From positions 1 through 39,895 of the forward strand of contig DFGA01000068.1 in the NCBI GenBank assembly GCA_002371615.1: DNA of 39,895 bases, in the 5' to 3' direction. The position numbers and the translations under genes are program-made. Shown here piece by piece: positions 22,689-30,338 of this stretch. The notes beneath the pieces are model-generated. The model saw nothing but the letters and a program-made list of their open reading frames with translations. It made no database searches and had not been told where the DNA came from. Numbering within the stretch: the first letter of the stretch is position 1; each line of letters starts with the position of its first letter. Source of the stretch: Lachnospiraceae bacterium UBA3762. GTDB taxonomy: Bacteria; Bacillota; Clostridia; Lachnospirales; Lachnospiraceae.

Positions 22689-24326
22689 TTACCACAGTGA
22701 GCTCCCCTGTATATACACTTCAACATGATCAACAATACTTTTATCATAGTCTTCAGAGAGCATTTCACCTGATATTTCAAAGGACTTTGTCTGTCCGGCA
22801 GGGAATGTTTCCATTCCATAACAGAAACCGACAACATTATTGTCTTTATCAAAGAATACCGCTCCGGGCTCAGCCAATGGCTGTTCTTCTCCTGTATTAT
22901 TGGTCCCTCGTCCAATAACATTTACATACATAAGGTTATTCGATGTTTTAACACTAACATCTGAGACCTCAATTTCATAGAATCCATTTGCTTCAACAAC
23001 ACTTGCATTCGGTTTGAAGGACAAACCATTGGATAAGTCCACGTCTGCCAGATCATGATGATAGGAATACAAATAACCTATTTGCCCGGGCTTTATAGCT
23101 TCGGGAATACAATTCGGCATTGTTTCCGTCGAAATGAGCTTTCCGTTATCATCCTCGTAATCTATTGTTACATTAGTCAGCTTTATAGGACGGTCACTTG
23201 TATTTTTAAAAGCCACATATGCACTCACTGTAGGGTTCCCGAAATATCCGTTAAACACAACACATTTCGCATCAACCTGTTCGATAGTAAGCTCAGTCGC
23301 CTCAGTTGAGTCTTCACTATCACTCCCTGTACTATCAACAGAACTTGAAGCTGTACTGTCCGATGATGTCGTCGTATTATCAACCGGAACGGAACCATTA
23401 CTATCGTTATTCCCACCCATATCCTTTGAATTTGCTTCCGATATTACATTTCCACTGGGATCTAAGAAAATAACCTTTATATTATCAACGGGGGTACCGT
23501 TAAACACGTTGTAGAATCCTCCGCAGTAGTACAATGCAAGACATGATATTGACTGAAACAGTCCTACGCTATCAGTCTTACATGTGGCTTTGAATTCCGT
23601 GTAATCACTATTATGGGTAATTGATGTAAACAAGGCATCCGGTGAAGATGTCATCTCTGCAAGTCCCTGTTCAATGGTATCATCCAGCTCTTTCATAAGT
23701 TCCTTATGCTTTGATTTCGGTATCCTGTACGTGGCACTTCCATCATCATTCTTTACAACTTTGATATCATCCGGCAGGGCGGCCGTTAAATCTTCTGCAG
23801 ATGTATTTTCGACAAATTGCTTGGGAAGAGTAACTTCAACATAGCCAAATTTACTGTATAAAAAGAATCCTATGGCTCCTAGGGCAATTATTACCGCGGC
23901 GATTATTCCTAAGACTAAGGGCAAACGTCGTCTACTTTCGGAATACCCGGTCTTTTTTGCGTTCCGAGGTGAACGATTCGTTTTTCCAGTATCAACTCGT
24001 TTTGTGCGGGTACTGGTTGCTTCACGTGTTCCAAAGAATTCAAGTCCGTTTCTTTCCTCTTCGGGATCCACTTTAAGTTCTATACCTTCTGATGCCTCCT
24101 CTGTTTTTTCAAATACTGGCTGGACAAGCACGGGCTTTATGGGTGTTTGAGCTTTATTTACCGTAGACTCAATAAGAGAAAGCATCTCGTCATTTTCCAT
24201 ATTATTCCACTTGTTTGCGTCTACACCCAATGACGCAATCTTTCCACCGCACTGCGGACATATGTTTTCACTCCCTGATTCCAACAATTCAAGGTGTTTA
24301 CACTTAATGCAGCATCCTACTAACAT
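22689..24326 (-). CDS. zinc-ribbon single-pass membrane protein with large external domain, 545 aa
   Basis: An N-terminal zinc ribbon (C6, C9, C23, C26 in CCIKC and CPQC), then an acidic and basic cytosolic linker of about 100 residues. One membrane helix follows (about 135-157, LPLVLGIIAAVIIALGAIGF), and an exported part of nearly 390 residues. The external part has a first domain (VEVTLPKQFVENTSAEDLTA onward), a Ser/Asp/Thr-rich linker near 300-340, and a C-terminal FxLYD-like beta domain (VSAYVAFKNTSDRPIKLTNV). The layout, zinc ribbon inside and sensor or wall-binding domain outside, is frequent in Clostridia for unknown membrane proteins. It lies downstream of the lipoprotein gene on the same strand. 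ATG at 24326 has GGAGG ahead. Confidence 0.8.
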   Translation of the reverse strand: MLVGCCIKCKHLELLESGSENICPQCGGKIASLGVDANKWNNMENDEMLSLIESTVNKAQTPIKPVLVQPVFEKTEEASEGIELKVDPEEERNGLEFFGTREATSTRTKRVDTGKTNRSPRNAKKTGYSESRRRLPLVLGIIAAVIIALGAIGFFLYSKFGYVEVTLPKQFVENTSAEDLTAALPDDIKVVKNDDGSATYRIPKSKHKELMKELDDTIEQGLAEMTSSPDALFTSITHNSDYTEFKATCKTDSVGLFQSISCLALYYCGGFYNVFNGTPVDNIKVIFLDPSGNVISEANSKDMGGNNDSNGSVPVDNTTTSSDSTASSSVDSTGSDSEDSTEATELTIEQVDAKCVVFNGYFGNPTVSAYVAFKNTSDRPIKLTNVTIDYEDDNGKLISTETMPNCIPEAIKPGQIGYLYSYHHDLADVDLSNGLSFKPNASVVEANGFYEIEVSDVSVKTSNNLMYVNVIGRGTNNTGEEQPLAEPGAVFFDKDNNVVGFCYGMETFPAGQTKSFEISGEMLSEDYDKSIVDHVEVYIQGSSLW

Positions 24327-24406
24327 AATAACTACCTCCTCCGGATATTCCGATTACTATACAAGGTCACTATTACTTAAAGCAAAACATCCTTGCCTCT
24401 TATGAC

Positions 24407-25318
24407 TTAAAATCCGTATTCTTTCAACATATCCTGCATCTGCTGGTTATAATCATCCATTGCCTTATTAAGCTCATCATTGTACTGATCCATAGCTTTA
24501 TTCATCTCTTCGCTGTATTGTCCGGAGATATCACCGGATAATCCCAGATCCTTCATGGCATCTTCCACTGCCTTAGTCTGACTGTTCATGGCTCCCGACA
24601 TATATACTCCCTCAAGCTTGGTGCCGTAATCCATGTATACGCTTTCAAGTTTCGTGCCGTAATTCATGTATTCACTTGCAGATCCGCCCCTTTTCACACA
24701 CAGATCCGCCATCTTGTTAACGCCCTCGGTACTGATCTCGGCAAGTCTGCTAACCTTATTACTGCATGATGTTGCCAGCTCATCTATACTCTTGCCACTT
24801 GAAGCCTCGCTTTGAAGCTCTCCTTTTGCGGTATTATAGTAATCGGCAAGTTTCTGGCAATACTCGTTATATATCTGTTCATATGAAGACCCTGATGAGG
24901 CTGTGGTTGCCTGTGTATTTGCTGGCACTTCGGCCTGCTGGGTAGGCGGTGCCTGTGTTACCTGCGGAATTTCGGCTGTATCAGTCTGAGGATTTGTGAT
25001 GCTACCTGCTGTTGGTGTGGTTTGAACAGTATTTGTATCGGTTTTGGGAGTTTCAGTACTTTTGTCCTCTTTTTCCGTATCCAGTGTCCTGTCCTCTGCA
25101 GCTTCGGCATCTGCAGCTTCGGCTTCTGCAGCTTCGGCTTCTTCATCGTTAGTTGTTGTGATATCAAGCGAAGTCTTCTCCGTCTCATCTGTCACCGGAA
25201 TGGAAATATCGCTGAAATCCGGAGCGTTCTTAGATGAATCAGCATCACAGGCCGCCAGAAATAAAGTCATTGCCAATATGACGCCACATACAATTATCGC
25301 TTTGATGTTTGTTTTCAT
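24407..25318 (-). CDS. lipoprotein with low-complexity linker and coiled-coil C-terminus, 303 aa
   Basis: Signal peptide with lipobox LAAC (C24), so it is anchored outside the cell. Residues about 55-75 are repeated Glu-Ala units (EEAEAAEAEAADAEAAED), followed by a Thr/Pro/Gln linker (to about 140). The C-terminal part is helical and contains a near-perfect 11-residue repeat (YGTKLESVYMD, YGTKLEGVYMS) and an amphipathic end (MDQYNDELNKAMDDYNQQMQ). No enzyme motif. The gene is 80 bases before the zinc-ribbon protein and 13 bases after the PASTA-like one. Probably a surface partner of the cluster; DNA repeats in the Glu-Ala stretch may make its length variable. Confidence 0.85.
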   Translation of the reverse strand: MKTNIKAIIVCGVILAMTLFLAACDADSSKNAPDFSDISIPVTDETEKTSLDITTTNDEEAEAAEAEAADAEAAEDRTLDTEKEDKSTETPKTDTNTVQTTPTAGSITNPQTDTAEIPQVTQAPPTQQAEVPANTQATTASSGSSYEQIYNEYCQKLADYYNTAKGELQSEASSGKSIDELATSCSNKVSRLAEISTEGVNKMADLCVKRGGSASEYMNYGTKLESVYMDYGTKLEGVYMSGAMNSQTKAVEDAMKDLGLSGDISGQYSEEMNKAMDQYNDELNKAMDDYNQQMQDMLKEYGF

Positions 25319-25331
25319 TGCAATTCCTCCT

Positions 25332-25988
25332 TCACTTGCTGTGATAAGTAATCAGAATATTGGCATCTTTAGGGTACACTTCACCGCTTTCAAATTCCTC
25401 ATTACCATTTATAGTTATTAGTTCAACCTTTCCTTCCTTACTCTTGCCAAACATAGTAAGATCGCCAAGCGGAGCTGCCTTAACATTAGTAAAACCTGCA
25501 CTTTCGAACATCATGACAGCACTCTTGTAATTCTTATCTGCACACCAGACCATTGCATCACTGATCTCCACATCATTTGAATTTGAGTATCTTCTCTTTC
25601 GAGACGGCTTTTTATTGTCATTCTTGATATAGGTAAACAAGGCTATGTAAATACCTATCATGATTCCAAATGAACCTGCCCAGTTAAATATGCATATCAA
25701 AGCTCCTATTATGACAAATGACAGGGCTACACTATATGCCAACATCATTAGTTTTCTGTTTCTGATGTTCTCCATTTCCTCTAACGATAATTCTTTAAGC
25801 GCAAGTAATCTTGTGTTTTCTGCCTCCCTTATCCTTGCCTCATCGATTGTCCTTAGGATATGCTCGTTATCATTTGTGATCATGATTTTTGCCCCACAGT
25901 AGGTACAAAAGGCATATTCACGGCCATCTTCGATCTGAAGATCCGCACCGCATTCAGGGCATCTAATTGTTACAAACTGTATAGCCAT
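25332..25988 (-). CDS. zinc-ribbon, two-helix membrane protein with PASTA-like C-terminal domain, 218 aa
   Basis: A zinc ribbon (C10, C13, C28, C31) is followed by a helical segment, two membrane helices (about 81-101 and 105-122) and a basic linker. The last 80 residues are a PASTA-like fold: NYKSAVMMFESAGFTNVKA, APLGDLTMFGKSKEGKVEL and ANILITYH are its signature parts. The two helices put both ends in the cytosol, unlike the external PASTA domains of PknB kinases. It starts 26 bases inside the preceding zinc-ribbon gene. GAGGTGG precedes the ATG. It may sense a lipid or sugar at the inner membrane face; this is inference. Confidence 0.8.
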   Translation of the reverse strand: MAIQFVTIRCPECGADLQIEDGREYAFCTYCGAKIMITNDNEHILRTIDEARIREAENTRLLALKELSLEEMENIRNRKLMMLAYSVALSFVIIGALICIFNWAGSFGIMIGIYIALFTYIKNDNKKPSRKRRYSNSNDVEISDAMVWCADKNYKSAVMMFESAGFTNVKAAPLGDLTMFGKSKEGKVELITINGNEEFESGEVYPKDANILITYHSK

Positions 25989-26337
25989 AGTCTTCCACCT
26001 CGCTTACATCGATATAGTTAATACCGCCACATTCTCTGCATTTCCATTTTCCACAATCTTCGTAAAATCCTTCCTGATCATTTAGGAATGCATCGCATTC
26101 ATCACAAAACCACGCATGCTCACAGTCGGAATCAGGCGGCAGCAAAATGGCTCCGCACTCCCTGCATTCCCAGAAATTAATATCCTCCGAAAAACCCTTC
26201 TGTTCTGACAAATCAGATTCACAATATGGACAGCAAGGATACAGAGCAGATTCATTTTTATCAATGTCAGATGCACTAATAACAAGTCCTGCTATGATGC
26301 CCAATCCTATAAGCTTTCGAACCAGAAAAAGAATCAT
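25963..26337 (-). CDS. membrane-anchored double zinc-ribbon protein, 124 aa
   Basis: A hydrophobic N-terminal helix (residues 2-21) is followed by two treble-cysteine modules: CCPYCESDLSEQKGFS with FWECRECG (C35/C36, C39, C58, C61), and WFCDECDAFLNDQEGFYEDC with KWKCRECG (C78, C81, C100, C103). The order and the words between cysteines (QKGF, FW.C, GFxEDCGxW, N.ID.SE) match the N-terminal part of the kinase at 27271-28374 closely, so the two proteins share an ancestor domain. The start overlaps the HTH gene stop (ATGA). It may act as partner or competitor for whatever the kinase ribbons bind. Confidence 0.8.
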   Translation of the reverse strand: MILFLVRKLIGLGIIAGLVISASDIDKNESALYPCCPYCESDLSEQKGFSEDINFWECRECGAILLPPDSDCEHAWFCDECDAFLNDQEGFYEDCGKWKCRECGGINYIDVSEVEDYGYTVCNN

Positions 26338-26660
26338 GACACCTCCCCCTCTCTTTCAGGCTTTATGACCTTATATCCGTACGATTCCAGCGCCGATATG
26401 ACTTCCGGTGTGATATTAACGTTAATATCTATATCCTCAAAGTTTTTATTCCTTATAAGCCTGTGCATGTCTCCGATAGAAACCGTTAACGCTTCCGAAA
26501 GGTTTGCCAGATTATCCCTGTCCGGGATTCCGCGGTCTGTTTCCCACTTGGCTATTGCCGACTTTGATACACCGATCTTGCCTGCCAGCTCTTCCTGGGT
26601 CATTCTTAAATATTTTCTTCGCTTAGAAATGAACTTTCCAAGGCTTGCCTTGTCATCCAT
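26334..26660 (-). CDS. XRE-family transcription regulator, 108 aa
   Basis: A classic Cro/CI-type helix-turn-helix in the first 65 residues (LGKFISKRRKYLRMTQEELA, GKIGVSKSAIAKWETDRGIP), followed by a short unrelated C-terminal extension (INVNITPEVISALESYGYKV). It begins the minus operon that runs through the two zinc-ribbon membrane proteins and on toward the lipoprotein. A TTGATA-17-TAGGAT promoter and a strong GGAGGTGAGG site are just upstream. It probably controls its own operon. Confidence 0.88.
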   Translation of the reverse strand: MDDKASLGKFISKRRKYLRMTQEELAGKIGVSKSAIAKWETDRGIPDRDNLANLSEALTVSIGDMHRLIRNKNFEDIDINVNITPEVISALESYGYKVIKPEREGEVS

Positions 26661-26685
26661 TACCTCACCTCCTCACCACCTTTTT

Positions 26686-26714
26686 ATCCTATGATTTTGA
26701 CCTTTCGATATCAA
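26686..26714 (-). promoter_or_regulatory. promoter of the XRE/zinc-ribbon operon
   Basis: Minus strand: TTGATA (26714-26709), 17-base spacer, TAGGAT (26691-26686), 25 bases before the ATG at 26660. The short distance and the half palindrome CTTTGATATCGAAAG over the -35 suggest repression by the XRE protein. Confidence 0.6.
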
Positions 26715-26780
26715 AGCACTCTTTGATTACCCTGCGTAAACTTTCCCAAATCCTTGTGTTTATCCTAACAGTTTGCAAAC

Positions 26781-26808
26781 AAAAAAATCCCCACCAAAAC
26801 GGTGGGGA
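26781..26808 (-). terminator. terminator after the kinase/HTH operon
   Basis: On the minus strand, CCCCACC (26807-26801 by complement) and GGTGGGG (26795-26789) form a stem with a GTTTT-type loop, followed by seven T residues (26787-26781). A strong intrinsic terminator 20 bases after the stop at 26829. Confidence 0.88.
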
Positions 26809-26828
26809 AATTTACTTCCTGTAATCAT

Positions 26829-27281
26829 TTATTCATCATCTGTGATTTTTTTCATACCTTGTCCGGTTAAGATCTCATCTATATCCGACAGGTCATATTT
26901 TCTGTTGTTTATGGCAACGATCAGGCAGGCATCTCTCGGATCCTTGGCATACAATTCGCTCATGCCGTACAGCTTCAGGGCTCTGTTCGTCTCATCCCAT
27001 GTAAAGTGTCCCGCAATGCACAGCCTGATTATCAGATCGCGGTTTTTCGTATGCTTTTCCATCGTCAGAATTTTGCTGCCGTAGGATTCCGATACACCGG
27101 CAAAGGAATACACGTCCTTCAGCTTTATACTCTTTTCATCAATGACATCCTTGAAATAGTAATAGAACCCCTTCTTGTCATCGGCCATGTATCTGCCGTT
27201 TTCTCTCAGAAAATCATTCAGCTGATCGGGATGCGTATTCTCAAGGATGTTGTTCAGTTCGTTTGTAGGTTTATGCTCCAA
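26829..27281 (-). CDS. helix-turn-helix-like DNA-binding protein linked to kinase, 150 aa
   Basis: Residues about 45-75 contain an XRE-like turn (SIKLKDVYSFAGVSESYGSK), followed by a helical domain with LIIRLCIAGHFTWDETNRAL, KLYGMSELYAKDPRDACLIV and an acidic end. Proteins of this type often lie next to Ser/Thr kinases in Clostridia and may be substrates. The start is TTG at 27281, overlapping the kinase gene by 11 bases with GGAG ahead, so both are made together. The intrinsic terminator at 26808-26781 ends the unit. DNA-binding is likely but not certain. Confidence 0.7.
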   Translation of the reverse strand: MEHKPTNELNNILENTHPDQLNDFLRENGRYMADDKKGFYYYFKDVIDEKSIKLKDVYSFAGVSESYGSKILTMEKHTKNRDLIIRLCIAGHFTWDETNRALKLYGMSELYAKDPRDACLIVAINNRKYDLSDIDEILTGQGMKKITDDE

Positions 27282-28374
27282 TGTCTACATTCTCCAAGGC
27301 ATCATACAACTCTTTTGCGGTATATCTCTCGTCGGCATTTAGGCTGATACAGCGCTCTATAATATTCCACAGAGCACCTCCTGCCCTCTCTTCTTTCGGG
27401 AATTTTCCGGTAATCATAACATTCAGCAACATTCCAACCGCGTAAATATCGGATCTTGCAGATGATGCGACAAGCCCGTACCCAGCCTGCTCCGGGGCCG
27501 CGAAATTCTCTGTCCCCATATGTCTTGTATCGTCCGTCTTCTTCGGATCATACCATTTGGCTACATTCATATCGAGAAGATATATGCCGCCGTCCGGATC
27601 CATGATTATATTTGCCGGTTTTATATCCCTGTGGATAATAGGTGTCGGAAGATTATGGAGATTATCAAGTATACTGCAGATCTTTTTTACAACAAAAATC
27701 GCCTGCTTACTGTCAAACAATCCGGACTCCAAGAGTCTTGCTATCGTATTTCCTTCGATGTACTCCTCTATAACGATCAGACAGTTATCACTCTCAAATA
27801 TCTCTTTTATCTGTGGCATATACCTGACGGGATTTTCCCTAAGATACTCGTATATACTCCGGTCATAGGTGGTCAGGATCTTCTTGATTAATTTCAGCCT
27901 GCTGCCCTGCTCCTCTACAAGGATGACATCCTCCCTGCCATCTACCGCCCCGATCTCTTTATATGCGGATAGTTTCAACATATCCTCATCGGATAATCCC
28001 TTGTACGGATCCCGGAGGCTTGCCTGATATTCATCCTCTGACAGATACAGCTCGCTCGTATCGATCCTGTTTACAAATCCGCATTTTGTGCACGTCCAAT
28101 TTCCGCACTCTTCAAAAAATCCCGGCTGAATGTTTAACATTTCCCCGCACTTATCGCAGATCCAGGCTATATCGTCTTCCGCTTCAACTTCGGGATTAAT
28201 GAGCATTTCCCCACATCCCCTGCAGTTCCAGAAAGGCAGCTTGTTGCTGTAACCCTTCTGCAGGGTAAGATTTGCCTGACAGCGTGGGCAGTATTCATAA
28301 GACTCATTATCTTCTGCAGTATCACTATCCGGTGATTTTATATAGCTGTGTATTCTTTCAAACAAGCTCATCAT
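27271..28374 (-). CDS. Ser/Thr protein kinase with N-terminal double zinc ribbon, 367 aa
   Basis: Residues 28-105 hold two zinc modules (C29, C32, C51, C54; C73, C76, C95, C98). Residues about 135-362 are a Hanks-type kinase: catalytic loop IHRDIKPANII (H248, D250, K252, N255), metal-binding D268 in DMN instead of DFG, APEQ at 293-296 and SDIYAVGMLL after it. The glycine-rich loop is degenerate (IGAVDGREDV), with probable K164 as ATP lysine. There is no membrane helix or external PASTA part, so it is cytosolic; zinc ribbons may recruit partners. The same ribbon pair occurs in the 124-aa membrane protein nearby. First gene of a two-gene operon. Confidence 0.9.
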   Translation of the reverse strand: MMSLFERIHSYIKSPDSDTAEDNESYEYCPRCQANLTLQKGYSNKLPFWNCRGCGEMLINPEVEAEDDIAWICDKCGEMLNIQPGFFEECGNWTCTKCGFVNRIDTSELYLSEDEYQASLRDPYKGLSDEDMLKLSAYKEIGAVDGREDVILVEEQGSRLKLIKKILTTYDRSIYEYLRENPVRYMPQIKEIFESDNCLIVIEEYIEGNTIARLLESGLFDSKQAIFVVKKICSILDNLHNLPTPIIHRDIKPANIIMDPDGGIYLLDMNVAKWYDPKKTDDTRHMGTENFAAPEQAGYGLVASSARSDIYAVGMLLNVMITGKFPKEERAGGALWNIIERCISLNADERYTAKELYDALENVDIGA

Positions 28375-28547
28375 TCCCGCATCTTCCCTTTAAAATCATT
28401 AAGGATAATAGCATACTTTTCGCAATGGTGGAATAACGGGCATACTGTTCGAGAATAGTTTATGACGGATGGGCAAAGGCAGACAACTGTGCTATCATTA
28501 TGTGCGGCGCATTTTGCGACCTTATTTGCGGAGATTATTGTAAAACT

Positions 28548-29450
28548 ATGGAGCAGACAGAAAAGAATAACAAAACCGTGATCGGTACAATACTGATTAT
28601 CATTGCGGGATGCTTCTGGGGAAGCATGGGGATCTTTGTAAGAAGACTGGGACTATACGGGTTTAGTTCCATACAGATCGTTTCAATACGTGTGACACTG
28701 GCTGCCGTATTCTTTGCATTGGTGCTGTATATAAAAGATCGTAAAGGTTTTAGGATCTCACAAAAAGATATACCTTTATTTCTCGGACTTGGCATTGGAA
28801 GCATTCTGTTTTTCACAGTCTGTTATTTTACTGCCATTACAATGATGTCACTTTCTACCGCAGCGATTTTGCTCTATACATCGCCTGTTTGGATCATGCT
28901 CATGTCGATAATGTTCTTTCATGAAAAGCTGAACAGACGCAAGCTGATAGCGCTTATTCTCGCGTTTGCAGGATGTGTATTGATTTCCGGAATCTCAGGT
29001 GAAGGAATGACATTGACGGGATTGCTGGTTGGACTCGGATCCGGAATCGGATACGGGCTGTACAGCATTTTGGGTACAATAGCATTACGGAAATATTCTC
29101 CGTATACGGTTACTACATATACATTCGTATTTGCCGCTGTTGGATCATGGATCATATGTCGTCCGGGAGATATGTTTAATAAATTCTCAAACGCAACAGC
29201 CCCCGTGGCTCTGATAGTTTTATGCTGCCTCACAGCATTAATTACTGCGGTGATCCCGTTTCTTGCATACACTCTCGGACTTGAGAGTGTGGAAGCAAGC
29301 AAAGCGGGGATAATAGCTACTATCGAGCCCATGGTGGCGACATTGATTGGAATAGTTGTATTTTCCGAGCCCTTAACCGTTATGTCGGGAATAGGCATTC
29401 TTCTGATCCTGTCAGCTGTAATCGTTTTGAATCTGAAACAGAAGGTTTAG
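28548..29450 (+). CDS. EamA/DMT-family transporter, 300 aa
   Basis: Ten membrane helices in two EamA repeats: the first starts at IGTILIIIAGCFWGSMGIFV, the second at GLLVGLGSGIGYGLYSILG; the C-terminal signature EASKAGIIATIEPMVATLIG is typical. Members export amino acids, nucleotides or other metabolites by antiport or proton coupling. I chose MEQTEKNN at 28548; a frame from 28500 adds a cysteine-rich stretch (MCGAFCDLICGDYC) with no clear ribosome site, so the start is uncertain. It is divergent from the kinase gene and convergent with the racemase gene. Substrate unknown. Confidence 0.88.
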   Translation: MEQTEKNNKTVIGTILIIIAGCFWGSMGIFVRRLGLYGFSSIQIVSIRVTLAAVFFALVLYIKDRKGFRISQKDIPLFLGLGIGSILFFTVCYFTAITMMSLSTAAILLYTSPVWIMLMSIMFFHEKLNRRKLIALILAFAGCVLISGISGEGMTLTGLLVGLGSGIGYGLYSILGTIALRKYSPYTVTTYTFVFAAVGSWIICRPGDMFNKFSNATAPVALIVLCCLTALITAVIPFLAYTLGLESVEASKAGIIATIEPMVATLIGIVVFSEPLTVMSGIGILLILSAVIVLNLKQKV

Positions 29451-29481
29451 TATTTCAAAGTCTGAAATGTGTTCGAGAGGT

Positions 29482-30330
29482 TTATATCAGGACGGTCCCC
29501 GAAAGAATAAGATGACCGTCATTACGGCTGTGTACCGATAAGACACCGCCCGGCTCATGTGCTGTAAGCAGAGCGGAATGCCCCGGACTTTGTTTTGCAT
29601 AATATGCTCCGACTGCGGTCGTTCCGCTTGCACACGAGTTTTCCCAGAACAGGCTCTCTATCTTTCTGACATACACTAGAGGTCTCAGGTTTATCTCTAT
29701 GTTGATATCACTGTTCCCACCTATTGGGTCCGAAACAGTTTCGGATGATATGTGCATTATTCCGAGTGCATCACATGAGATGTCATCACACCACTTGCGG
29801 ATCGCTTCTTCCGCTTCCGTTTCGCTGAGCATATTGCTGTCTTCGTTAAATATAATGTGTGATATGCCTTCAAACATGACAAGAGGACAATCAAAGCGTC
29901 TTCCCATGTATTCAAATGAGTGATTTTTAATTTCTTTTACAGGGGGCATATCAACCGCTCCCGTATATGCATGCCTGTTATCTATATCGGGCAATCTAGT
30001 TATGTTAACCTCGATGACATGGTCGCATCCGCTGCTTTCAACACTGACCGTTTCTGATTTTCCCACACCTGTTGTATGCCCTTCACAAAACAGCGCGGCT
30101 GTCGACATTGTCGCATTACCGCAGAATTCTCCGGCAGCCATGCGAAGCCTGATATCAGCTTTGTCCGAATTATCAACAAAGCCAACCTGTTCACAGGTCG
30201 GCTCTTTTTTCATTATCATATCGGCGATTTCAGGTTGTAGATTTATGTCAACCTTAGACGAGACAAGTACAGTTATGTTTCCGGTAGGATCGATATAATT
30301 ATATTCAATTCCGTCTAATGATTTTCTCAT
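29482..30330 (-). CDS. DAP-epimerase-fold amino acid racemase, 282 aa
   Basis: Two-domain fold of the diaminopimelate epimerase superfamily with paired catalytic cysteines: C70 in AAGEFCGNATMS and C233 in FWENSCASGTTAVG. The residues around both differ from DapF (no CGNGxR), so it is more like the histidine racemase and CntK-type branch. It would invert the alpha carbon of an amino acid without cofactor. It is the last gene of the ABC amino-acid importer operon, 9 bases after the ATPase stop, so the imported amino acid is probably the substrate, or a D-amino acid made from it. PhzF-type isomerases are a less likely alternative. Confidence 0.72.
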   Translation of the reverse strand: MRKSLDGIEYNYIDPTGNITVLVSSKVDINLQPEIADMIMKKEPTCEQVGFVDNSDKADIRLRMAAGEFCGNATMSTAALFCEGHTTGVGKSETVSVESSGCDHVIEVNITRLPDIDNRHAYTGAVDMPPVKEIKNHSFEYMGRRFDCPLVMFEGISHIIFNEDSNMLSETEAEEAIRKWCDDISCDALGIMHISSETVSDPIGGNSDINIEINLRPLVYVRKIESLFWENSCASGTTAVGAYYAKQSPGHSALLTAHEPGGVLSVHSRNDGHLILSGTVLI

Positions 30331-30338
30331 AAATAAAG

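Noticed and set aside
24958..25237. Open frames inside the lipoprotein gene with repeated KLQKPKLQ or CSFGFCSFG words
   Set aside because: They are other-frame readings of the repeated Glu-Ala and Thr/Pro coding sequence, with no ribosome site.
29482..30330. dapF (diaminopimelate epimerase)
   Set aside because: The cysteine motifs are FCGNATMS and SCASGTT rather than the DapF CGNGxR and CGSGT contexts, and the gene is in an importer operon.
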